Part shown: positions 24,404-34,300 of the stretch, in pieces
Layout of the letters: the number at the start of each line of letters is the position of its first letter
How positions within the stretch are numbered: the first letter of the stretch is position 1
Assembly: GCF_963169125.1 (NCBI RefSeq)
Contig: NC_084794.1
Span: forward strand, 76,481,665-76,545,664
Direction: 5' to 3'
DNA length: 64,000 nt
Origin: Humulus lupulus
Lineage: Eukaryota > Streptophyta > Magnoliopsida > Rosales > Cannabaceae
Position numbers and translations under genes: made by a program
The notes under the pieces: model-generated
Database searches by the model: none
Seen by the model: only the letters and a program-made list of their open reading frames with translations
What the model was told of the DNA's origin: nothing

Positions 24404-25550
24404 AAGGGGAAGATCATAAGATATGTATGTTGCTAAAATCTATTTATGGATTGAAGAAAGCATCTAGATCTTGGAACATCACCTCTGATGAGACAATTAA
24501 AACATATGTCTTTAAACAAAATGTCGACGAAGTATGTGTGTATAAATATGTCAAAGGTAAAGTGGTAGTTTTCTTACTTCTTTACGTGGATGACATTCTT
24601 CTCATTGGACACAATGTAGAGACACTGTCAAACGTGAAGAAGTAGTTAGCTGAAAAGTTCCAAATGAGATATTTGGGTGAGGCAAGCTATGTTATAGGAA
24701 TCCAAATCCTAAGGGATAGGGAGAACAAGCCCTTGGAACTTTCTCAAGCTAATTATATAGATAATGTGCTTGAAATGTTCTCTATGAAGAATTCCAAGAA
24801 AGGCCAGTTATCGACCAGACATGGAATTACTCTTTCCAAAGAGCAATGTCCAAAGACACCTCAGGAGGAAGAGGACATGAGAAAGTATCCCTATGCTTCA
24901 ATAGTTGAGAGTCTTATATATGCTATGTTGTGTACTATGCCAGACATATGTTATGCAATGGGAATTGTAAGTCGTTATCAATCGAATCCTAATTTGGAAC
25001 ACTGGATTGCAGTAGAGCGCTTTCTCAAGTATCTTAGGAGAATGAGAGATTATATGCTTGTATATTCAGGGGGTGAGTTAAACTTTACTAGAAACACTAA
25101 TTCTGATTTCCAATTAGACAAAAATAGTCATAAGTCGACGTCTGGGTCAGTGTTTACTCTTGGTGGATGAGCTGTAGTCTGGAGAATTATTAAACAATCC
25201 AGCATTGCAGATTCAACTATGGAAGCCGAGTATATAACAGCTTGTGAAGCAGCTAAGGAAGCAGTTTGGCTTAGGAATTTCTACATTGTTCTGGAAGTAG
25301 TTCCAGAGATATGGTGAAATCACTAGCCTTCTACTATGACAACATTGGAGCAGTAGCTAACTCTAAGGAACCCAGAAGCCATAAAAGAGGAAAACATATA
25401 GAAAGAAAATACCATCTGGTAAGAGAGACTGTGCACCTAGGTAATTTGACAGTTATGAAGATAGCGTTGGAACAAAACCTGGCAGATGCAAAGTCATTTA
25501 TGGGTCATGTATGCAATATGGGATTGAGAGAGATGCCTCGCTTGCTTTGA
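24404..25550 (+). pseudogene. Copia pol: end of reverse transcriptase and RNase H
   Basis: It begins directly after the CACTA duplication with GEDHKICMLLKSIYGLKKASRSWN, followed by the reverse transcriptase active site LLLYVDDILLIGH (YVDD intact), the FQMRYLGEASYVIGI thumb, then RNase H with STMEAEYITACEAAKEAVWL and LADAKSF near the end. A TAG at about 24643, a TGA at about 25168 and a frameshift near 25305 disable it. The reading frame joins that before the solo LTR at 17791, which supports the nested-insertion model. Confidence 0.85.
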
Positions 25551-25583
25551 GGGCAAGTGGGAGATTAATAGGGTTTATGCATT

Positions 25584-26176
25584 TGTTGACCCAGATTTTG
25601 GTCAACTGACACGGAGTCAGAATATGCTTGATGTGAATGAATGTATTGAGAAGAACGTAATGACAAAAAGTAATAAGAACACGATATTTTTATAGTGGTT
25701 CGGCCCCAGGATCTGGTAATAACCTACGTCCACTTAGACTGTTATTGATATAAGAATCAAAGGAGTGATCAAAGAACAAGGGTTCAATGAGTTTCACTAA
25801 CCTCTGAAGAACAATACAATATTCCAAGGAGAATTACTCTAATCTAAAATAATTCAAAAGCCAAAAGTCCTTTCCTTGAGCTATTTTTTCCTATTTATAG
25901 GCTCAAGGGGGATTACATGATTTTGTTGCCAATATTCTCTCCTAAATAATCCGATATTCAGGAGATTGTGTGAGTTAAATTCGGGATCTACAAAGACCTT
26001 TACAGTAATATGACATTGCATGCGGAACTATCGACCAGACTGGTCGCAGGTAAGACTGGGCTGCTTACTGCTTCTAGTGCGTCCTCTGGTCGATACCCTA
26101 GCAGAGCTCTTCCAGGTGTCAGCCACGTGTCCAGGGATCACTTGCCACGTCATCAATGCTAATTTTTTGGATAACA
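25584..26176 (-). repeat. 3' LTR of Tat-type copy A, 593 bp
   Basis: Runs TGTTGACCCAG to TTTTGGATAACA on the plus strand. A minus-strand TATA box CTATAAATAG lies at 25891-25900. An inverted repeat CGACCAG-A-CTGGTCG sits at about 26028-26042. It is followed by the polypurine tract. Confidence 0.92.
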
Positions 26177-26192
26177 TTTGCCCCCCAAGTTT
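26177..26192 (-). promoter_or_regulatory. Polypurine tract of Tat-type copy A
   Basis: The minus strand reads AACTTGGGGGGCAAA directly before the 3' LTR. It primes plus-strand DNA synthesis in LTR elements. The same tract is present at 49875-49890 in copy B. Confidence 0.8.
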
Positions 26193-27157
26193 ATTTATCA
26201 CGAGCAATAAATAAACTTTTGAGCGAACGACTCTTCGGCAACCCCACCATACGTGTCAGAACCCTTCGTGTGTTCTTGGAAAAAGTAACCTACTTCTGTC
26301 TAATCATGACTTTTCGGTTCCCCAGTAATAATTTGACGGCCATTCCGCTTCCCCATACTTCAAAAAAGGGAAACTGATGATTACACTTTTTTAATGCCAC
26401 AGACAAACTTAAATAATACCTTCGAAATCTTCCTTTTCTTTTTACGCACGCCATTGTCTTCTCAAGAAACCCTAAAAACCAGAGTTTTAATCTTCTCTAG
26501 AGACCGTTCTTCTGCATTTTCAAGACTCAGTCCGAGAGTTCCTCGATCTCCAAAGACCCTTTTTCCATCTCCACGATCATTTATTTGGTAAGTTTTCGAA
26601 TTCTTATGCTTCAAATTTTCATGATGCATGCTCCTGTATGTTGACTGTTTGAGTCCATCTGCTTCTGGTTTGAAACGCTTGTGAGTAGAATGTTTTGTAG
26701 GCAAAAAGGGGTTACGAGTTAGTTTAATAGTCAGGATCATACTTTAAGGACGTAAAATCGAAGTAAAAATTCGATCTTTAGGCTAGTTGGAAAATAGGTT
26801 TTTCCCGCCCTAAGGGGAGTTGAAAAAGCTTTCTTGAAAAACTTTTTACTTTCACCATTTGATCCGTCTTTCAAACTGTTCGTGCGGAAAATTTAGCTTT
26901 TTGTTAGAATGCTGTTGTATAAAAGCTTGGCTTTTATACTCGACCAGCGTTATTCTAAAAAGCCTTTAAAAAATCTTTATCCTCACCTCCCAATTCTTCT
27001 GTTTGCAAACATTGATGCCAGATTTGTGGGGAGGTGAATGACCCATCGACGACGATCTTCTCACCCAGCTACTCGAAGGCGAAGAACAACTGGCCGACCG
27101 AGTCCACGAGATTTCCTTCTCACGATCCTCTTCCAGACCTCGTCCTTCTCCTCCTCA

Positions 27158-29644
27158 AATGGCCCATTCCAAATCCGTAGGCAAGAAAAGACCTGAGTCT
27201 GACGATAGTCCAAACCTTTCTGCCCAGCCTAATTCGCAGGCTAGGGCTCCCTCGACCAGCGATCGAGACAATCCTGTTCCTGACTCTAACATCCATATTA
27301 GAGCCCGCCCCCGCCATTAGAATCTGCCTGATGTCGAGTGGTATATTTCCCCGACCAGCGTAGTGACCCTTCGGATGGTTGCTAACTATTTCAGGAAGTA
27401 TCCCCTCACAGGAGTTTCCATCAAAATTCCTGCCGCAGACCAAAGGGCTAACCTTCCCGGAGGTATATACAGCGCCTGGTCTCGGTATCACATAGAGGCG
27501 GGGGCTTTCCTCCCTCTACATCCTTTTTACCAGGGGGTGGCTAATTATTTTGATGTCGCCCCCTTCCAAATTACTCCAAACGGATATAGAATGTTGGCCG
27601 CACTCTATATCCTGTACAAACTCAAAAAATGGCCAGAACCCACTCCCCACGAGCTCAATTATCTTTTCGACCTTAAATCCAACCCGCAACAATATGGGAC
27701 GGGTTTCTTCCACCTCTGTCACCAGGAGACAAACCGGACGTTCCTGAGTGACACTACGCACATTTCTAACGTGGGGCAGTACAGTAAGGAGTACTTCCTT
27801 ACTCCGGACATAACCAGCAACAACCTGGCCTTCACCCGAGGAGGTAAGTACCGTCTTTGACTGGTCGATACTTTTAATCAAGGAATTTCCTTTCATTTTT
27901 CTCAAACCGTACTTTGTCTTTCAGGCCCATGGTTACGTCCGACCCCAACACCAGACATGGTGTTGAGGTCCGATAGACTGGCCAGGATGACAGACGCAGA
28001 AAAAACTGTCAAGTCCCTGGTTGCTGATGAAAGCCTGAGGCTGTCTGGCCTCCTGGCTCCTCGCCATGAAACAAGAGGGTCCGTGGTAGCCGATGCCACT
28101 GCCGAGGGGGTTCCCAAGCAGCAACCTCCTGTGTCCCCTCCTCGAAGGAGGCCGACAGGGGTTATAATCAGGGAGCCCATGGGCAATCCTTCCACAGAAA
28201 GGCCTTCTGCTCCCCAAGGAAAGGGGAAACAAAAGGCCAAAGAGCCAGTTGTGGACCTGGGGGAATCTTCTGATGAAAATGGTAAAGTTATTTTGCTTTG
28301 AAATAGCTTGCCAATTCCCTGTCATTTGTTTGACGGGGAGGGAAACTTTACATATACTCAAAATCTAGGGCCAGACTTCTTCATGCCAGATAGTAAGTGT
28401 GTGACTAATAGAGTCAATAGTATAGCGACCAGTATTTGTAGCTCGGGTACTAACTTTGTGGCCTTCTTTTCCGTTGAATAAAGAGTTTTCATCTGCCTTT
28501 ATCTTACCCTCTGTATGTTTTTACTTGTATGTAGATATGGCCGCTCCCAACGTCTTCGACCTGTACAATGCTGAGGAGGAAGAGGAAGTTCCTCAGCTCC
28601 GGCGAAAGTCGTCAAGGAGACAGGCCGGCGAAACAAGCCAGAGACCGGCCAAGAAGAGTCGAACAGAAGACGCTCCCAGGGACGTGCCAGCTGGGCAAAC
28701 TTCTACTCATCCTCCGGCTCCTGCTGAGAAGCAGACCCCTCCTCCCTCGCCGAACCCTCCGGCTGCGCCCACCAGGGAACAAGACAAGCGGGAAGAAGCT
28801 CTTGGGGCAAAACTCTCGAGCCATGCCTTACGAGAAGCTAAAGACCGCCTCGCGCACATCGCAAAGAACGACCGCGTCAAAAATGCACTGGTCAAGGCAG
28901 AGAGTATGGCTGTCGACCAAATCCTGAACAGGACTCTGAACGAAATAGCCAGCGTAAGTGCCTCTTTATCTCTTAGGCCTTAGTCTTTTAGTCTTTGTAA
29001 TAGGTTCTAACTTTATCTTCTGTCCTCAGGCCTTGCTGTCTGCAACTGCTGCTCGTACCCGCACCCAAGCCACCATTGAACAGGCTCGGGCAAAGGCCAC
29101 CGAGAGGCACCAGGTGAAGGCAGCCAAGGAACTTTTAGCTGTAGAGGCCAGGCACGCAAAGGAGTTAGAGGCGCTGGCTCAGCAGAGGGATGCCGCGGTG
29201 AAAAAGCTATCAGAGGCTGAAGCTACGAAGGCAGCTATAATAAAGCAGAGGGAGGAGTATCAAGATGCCAGCCGCACCCAGTATCAGGAAGTCAGGAGAT
29301 TGGAAGAGGAGCATAAGTCCAAAGACGAGGCCATTGCTACTCTTGAGGGCAAAGTAAAGCAGCTGGAGCTTGACAACTCCAAGAATCTGGAAAGATATAA
29401 GAGGACGACGCTCCGGTGTTTTTACAATTTCTGGAAACACAATCAGGGTGCCGACTTCAGCTATCTTTCAGAAGATGTCAAGACTGCTGAGCTGGCTCAC
29501 TGCACTGCTCAATTGGCTGAAGAGGAGGCAAGAGCCAGGGTCCCTGCTTCCCTAAGCATTGCTGTCGTAGAGGAAGAAGGAGTTGTTGAGGATGCTGTCA
29601 ACCAGAATGCTGATAAAGACCCTCCTGCTCCCAATGCCTCTTGA
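27158..29644 (+). CDS. Antisense spliced gene (aORF) of Tat copy A, PF04195-like
   Basis: Exons by splice signals: to 27843 (GTAAGT), 27925-28281, 28535-28953 and 29030-29644 (TGA). Reading frames join across the first intron at the conserved FTRGG/PWLRPTPTPDM. The first exon encodes a globular domain (RMVANYF, DQRANLPGG, LHPFYQGVANYF, QITPNGYRMLAALYILYKLKKW, GTGFFHL, SNVGQYSKEYF) resembling PF04195, a plant 'putative gypsy type transposon' family. The middle is basic and proline-rich. The last exon is a long coiled coil (KELLAVEARHAKELEALAQQ onward) ending in TTLRCFYNFWKHN. A non-coding leader exon with a GTAAG donor at 26588 precedes it. Position 27158 is only the first in-frame ATG downstream of a stop; conserved coding sequence upstream of it suggests the real start is earlier. 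A TAG at 27318-27320 would truncate this copy. Confidence 0.65.
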
Positions 29645-29758
29645 GCTTTTAATATTTTTTCTTTCTTTTGATTATACGACCCATGGGTCGTGATGTAAAG
29701 ACAATTCCTTTTTTGAATTTGCTGCATGGGCAGCAAACCTTTTCTTTTATTTGAACAG

Positions 29759-29789
29759 TTACATCCAAGCAGTGATGCTTGCGGTGTAA
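29759..29789. promoter_or_regulatory. Conserved 31-nt hairpin where aORF and pol converge (copy A)
   Basis: Arms TTACATCCAAGCA and TGCTTGCGGTGTAA flank the loop GTGA. It lies between the aORF stop (29644) and the integrase end (30333). Two relatives in copy B carry CGAGCA/TGCTCG in place of CAAGCA/TGCTTG, so pairing is kept through a paired change. Being nearly palindromic, it forms in both transcripts. Confidence 0.55.
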
Positions 29790-30332
29790 GAGATTACATC
29801 ATGATGCTATAACATTTTCATTTATTATAACATTTGTTCGTATGACCGAACTTAGCATAGTACTTTGGATTGATTTAACAAAATATAAATTTTGAAAAAT
29901 ACTCTAAGTACCTTAGCATGCTTTCACTCATTTTGTTCATGTGTTTACATACCTCATGGTATGCTTTGCTATCGATGTGCCTTATATGCCCCCCAAGTGA
30001 TCGAGGAGCTTTAGGTCCTTGGTAACTTGCCTGACCACGACCTGTTCGAACATTTCTGCTCGGGAGAAAAAGTAATACTTATAATACAGAAAAACAACAC
30101 ACGTAATGAACAAATACTTATAAATATAAATTCAAAAAGGTTGGCAAGAATGACTGGCTGCACACAGTCCCTTATAATCTCGTATTAATAATGGACTAAA
30201 CATGTCTTTTCGAGTGATTCTAAAATAGAATCTTGCATATACGAGCGATTAGCCATACAGCGTGGCTAACCCTATTTTCTAAGCTTGTAAAAAGTAAAAT
30301 TAAATACAAGCCAGTCCTTTAAAAAGGACTGT

Positions 30333-31254
30333 TCACTGATAGTACTTGCGCAGGTGTTCTCCATTCCAATAACGTGGAACGAGATCTCCGTTCAAGCGTG
30401 CAAGTTTGTAGGTGCCCGGATGAAGGACTTCTTCAATCTGGTAAGGTCCTTCCCAATTAGGTCCGAGGACTCCAGCAGTGGCGTCGCGGGTGTTTAAGAA
30501 AACTTGTCGTAGCACCAAATCTCCGACGTTGAATTTCCTTTCTTTAACTTTGGAGTTAAAGTACTGGGCGACTTTTTGCTGGTACGCAGCAACTCGGAGT
30601 TGGGCTTTCTCCCGTATCTCGTCAATCGAGTCTAGGGATTCCATCATCAGTTGGTTGTTCTGGTCTTGGTCGTATGTTAATCGTCGATGTGAGGGGGGAT
30701 CTAATTCGACAGGCAACATCACCTCATATCCGTAGGCTAAGGAAAATGGGGTATGTTCTGTCGCTGTTCGGTGAGACGTTCTATTCGACCAGAGGACTTC
30801 AGACAGCTGCTCTGGCCATGCTCCCTTAGCTTCTACAAGTCTCTTCTTCAGGGTATCTTTAAGAGTTTTATTCACGGCTTCGACCTGCCCATTCGCTTAG
30901 GGGTGCGCAACTGAGCAAAAGCTTTTGATAACTCCATTTCTTTTGCAGAAATCGGTGAATAAGTCGCTGTCAAATTGGGTTTCGTTGTCTGAAATTATCT
31001 TTCTAGGCAAGCCATATCGATAGACAATGTTCTTGATAACAAAGTCAAGAACTTTCTTGATCGTGATGGTAGCGAGCGGTTCAACTTCGGCCTATTTGGT
31101 GAAGGAATCGACTGCTACGACTGCGTACTTTACTCCGCCCTTCCCTGTAGGTAGGGATCCAATCAAATCTATCCCCCATATTGCAAAAGGCCACGGACTT
31201 TGCATCTGTTTTAATTCGTTCGGAGCTGCTCGTGGAATCTTGGAGAACCTTTGA
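30333..31254 (-). pseudogene. Tat copy A integrase
   Basis: The core starts in the upstream frame (GIDLIGSLPTGKGGVKYAVV, first Asp) and is cut by TAG at 31092-31094. A middle stretch around 30900-31090 encodes the second Asp region (SDNETQF) and ends at a TAA (30897-30899) just before ANGQ and the catalytic Glu helix. 30333-30875 gives NKTLKDTLKKRLVEAKGAW, TPFSLAYGYEVMLPVEL and the C-terminal beta domain (FNVGDLVLRQVF, NWEGPYQI, GTYKLARLNGDLVPRYWNGEHL). Two in-frame stops disable it. The family role is insertion of element DNA into the genome. Confidence 0.85.
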
Positions 31255-32564
31255 CATTTATCGCATCTTCGTACAAACTCCACCGAATCCTCGTTCATAG
31301 TTGGCCAGAAGTAGCCTTGTCTTAGAATCTTCTTTGCCAAACTCTGCCCCCCAGCGTGATCCCCGCAGAAGCCTTCATGCACCTCTTTCATGAGTTCCTT
31401 AGCTTTTTCCGGTGTAACGCATCTGAGTAGTGGCAAGGAATATCCTCTTCGGTACATAACACCATCGACCATTATGTACCTAGCAGCTCGCCTTTGTAGA
31501 GTTATGGCTTTGTTTCTATCCGTTGGTAGCGCACCGTTTGTCAGATACTCCAAATCAGGTGCCATCCATGTATCCTCCATTCGAATCTCCATACTGGATT
31601 CGACAGCTTGTATGCTTAGCTTACTCAGTCTTTCCACCGGCACAATATTCAAAGTGTCAGCATCCTTCGCGCTCGCGAGTTTGGCTAAGGCATCTGCGTT
31701 TGAATTCTGATCCCGCGGAATTTTCTGAAGGGTGTACTCCATAAATTGGGCTAGCAAGTCTTTTTTTTTATTCAAGTAGGCCACCATTTTTAAGCCTCGT
31801 GCTTGATATTCTCCTAGAACTTGATTCACCACCAACTGTGAATCACTGTAAATATCAAGCGTCTTTATGCTCATATCTTTCACCATCTTCAATCCAGCGA
31901 GGAGTGCTTCGTATTCGGCTTCATTATTTGACGCAGTGAAGTCAAACCTGATAGCGCAGTGAAATCGATGCCCTTCCGGCGATATCAATATCACTCCCGC
32001 TCCAGCGTGGGATTCGTTGGATGACCCATCTGTGAATAACTTCCACGAAGGAGCTTTGTCTTGAGGCTCAGGCGCTTTAGGCTGTTTGCACTGTTTGCTG
32101 TCTGGGAGTTCAGTGAAATCTGCAATAAGGTCGGCCAAGACTTGTCCCTTGACTGCTGCTCGCGGTGAATAAGTTATATCGAACTGCCCTAATTCGACTG
32201 CCCATTTTAATAATCGCCCAGCCACCTCTGGTTTTTGGAGGACTTACCGAAGGGGCTGGTCAATTATAACTGTAATAGGATGGGCTTGAAAGTAGGGGCG
32301 TAGCTTCCTAGAGGCCAGGATTAAGCAATATGCTAACCTCTCGATCGGTGGATATCTCAATTCTGCCCCGATCAGTCTTTTGCTGACATAATAGAATGCT
32401 TTTTGTATGCCTTCTTCCTCTTGTACTAGTACCGCGCTAGCAGCAACTTTAGTAATCGCTAGGTAAATAAACAAAGTTTCTCCTTCGATCGGCTTTGATA
32501 AGATGGGAGGTTGTGCCATATGGCTTTCAAGGCTTGGAATGCTTGCTCGCAGTCTCATGTCCAT
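31255..32564 (-). pseudogene. Tat copy A RNase H and integrase zinc domain
   Basis: 32244-32564 carries the reverse-transcriptase-linked RNase H remnant (LYLAITKVAASAVLVQEEE-type, KAFYYVSKRLIGAELRYPPIE). 31092-32225 opens with the tether region and a second RNase H: SWKLFTDGSSNESHAGAG (Asp), NNEAEYEALLAGL (Glu), DIYSDSQLVVNQV (Asp). Two RNase H domains in tandem are typical of the Tat lineage. The integrase HHCC finger follows (HEGFCGDHAGG, CDKCQRF). The break between frames at about 32240 is a stop. Confidence 0.85.
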
Positions 32565-33475
32565 TCAAACTTCTTATTTCCCCTAAGTAGATTGAAAAAA
32601 GGGACGCACTTGTCTGTTGATTTCGAAATAAATCTACTTAGGGCTGCGATTCTCCCGGTTAAACTTTGTACATCTTTGATCCTTTCTGGCGACTTCATAT
32701 CGATCAGGGCTTTTATCTTGTCGGGGTTGGCCTCGATTCCTCTTGAATTTACAATAAACCCCAAAAACTTATCTGATCCAACTCCGAAGGAACATTTAAG
32801 GGGATTTAACTTCATTTGATATTTGTTCAATACATCAAAACACTTTTGTAAATCCCTTACATGTCCTTCTGCCTTCTTAGACTTTACCAGCATTTCGTCC
32901 ACGTATACCTCCATGTTTACTCCGATCAACTCCTTAAACATGTGGTTGACTAGCCGTTGGTAAGTCGCACCTGCGTTTTTCAGTCCGAAGGGCATTACTT
33001 TGTAACAGTATAAGCCCGTATCAGTCTGAAAGCTGGTGTGATCCTCGTCAGGTGGGTGCATGCTAATCTGGTTGTAGCCCGAATATGCATCCATGAACGA
33101 GACGATCTCGTGCCCTGCAGTCGCATCGACCAGCTGGTCGATCCTTAGGAGTGGGAAGCAGTCTTTTGGGCAGGCTCTATTGAGGTCTGTAAAATCCACG
33201 CAGGTTCGCCACATGCCGTTAAGCTTGGGAACCATCACTGGATTGGAGACCCACGATGGATAAAATGCCACCCTGATGAACCCATTCTCCTTTAGTCTTT
33301 CAACTTCTTCTTTTAAGGCTCTCGATCTATCTTTATCGAGCAGCCTTCTCTTTTGTTGCACGAGTGGAAAGGTCTTGTCTATATTCAGGACATGGCTGAT
33401 AACTGTAGGATCTATGCCAGCCATGTCTTTATGAGACCAGGCGAAAACCTCCTGGTTCTTTCGCAAAAATTCCAC
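32555..33475 (-). pseudogene. Tat copy A reverse transcriptase
   Basis: A 306-residue open stretch covers most of the polymerase: HVLNIDKTFPLVQQKRR, VERLKENGFIRVAFYPSWVSNPVMV, WRTCVDFTDLNRACPKDCFPL (first catalytic Asp), SFMDAYSGYNQI, MPFGLKNAGATYQRLVN, the active-site strand and the thumb (LKCSFGVGSDKFLGF). The active site reads VYVDEMLVKS; the usual motif is YVDD. The change of the second Asp to Glu (codon at 32894-32896) should cripple metal binding and polymerisation. The last part of the frame joins the RNase H linker. Confidence 0.9.
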
Positions 33476-33640
33476 CAGTGCGTGCTTTGTGGTAGGCTCT
33501 AAGTTTTTCCCAACCTTTACGACTCTGGTCGGGTCTTCTTTGTTGAGTTGGACCTCCTCCAGGTCCTCGACGGGTCCAACGTTTTCTTCAAAATCCCCAA
33601 AGCGAGGATCTAAGTCTCTATTCTCGCTTTGGGCAACACC

Positions 33641-34264
33641 CTATTTGGCGACTTCATCACCGGATTGGGCTTGTGTATCAACTGCCATCTGCAACCTATC
33701 TGAGGTAGTGCTCTTCGACGTTCTATTCTTTGCCTTTGTGATTGAGGCGTTGTAGCACTCCCTGGCTTCCCTCTGGTTTCCCAACACGCGTCCTACCCCC
33801 GCGTCTGTTGGGAACTTCATGGCCAAGTGCCACATAGAGATGACGGCCCGCAGATCAACCAGTATAGGCCTTCCAATAACGGCATTGTACGCCGAAGGAC
33901 AATCGACCACTACAAAAGTGGCGAGTAATGTCCTTGTTGCAGGCGCTGTACCCATCATCACTGGCAGTTTGATCAATCCGGCGGGGGCGAGTCCTTCTCC
34001 AGAGAAGCCGTATATCGTTTGGTTGCAGGGCTCCAAGTCCTTAACGGACAATTTCATGCGTTCTAGTGTTGATTTATATAGGATATTCACTGAACTTCCT
34101 GTATCGACCAGTACTCTCTTCACCATCATGTTGGCCATCTGGATGTCCACGACCAGCGGATCGGAATGTGGGAACCGAACGTGTTGGGCATCGCCATCAG
34201 AGAAGGTTATCTCACCTTCCTCTGACCAAGCCTTTTTTGGTGCACGATCCTCCACAGTCATCAT
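33641..34264 (-). pseudogene. Tat copy A aspartic protease
   Basis: A 207-residue frame holds the retropepsin-like active site VLVDTGSSVNIL with the catalytic Asp, the flap-like GFSGEGLAPAGLIKLPV and the ATFVVVDCPSAYNAVIGRPIL strand. The family role is cleavage of the gag-pol polyprotein. The domain itself looks intact. It is separated from gag (34301) by a short gap and from reverse transcriptase by a stop near 33640. Confidence 0.85.
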
Positions 34265-34300
34265 CTCGATGTCCTGGTCATGGCGCAGAGTCCGAGCATA

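Noticed and set aside
27120..28361. Minus-strand open frames opposite the aORF
   Set aside because: Shadows of the aORF exons; the plus-strand frame matches copy B at protein level while these do not.
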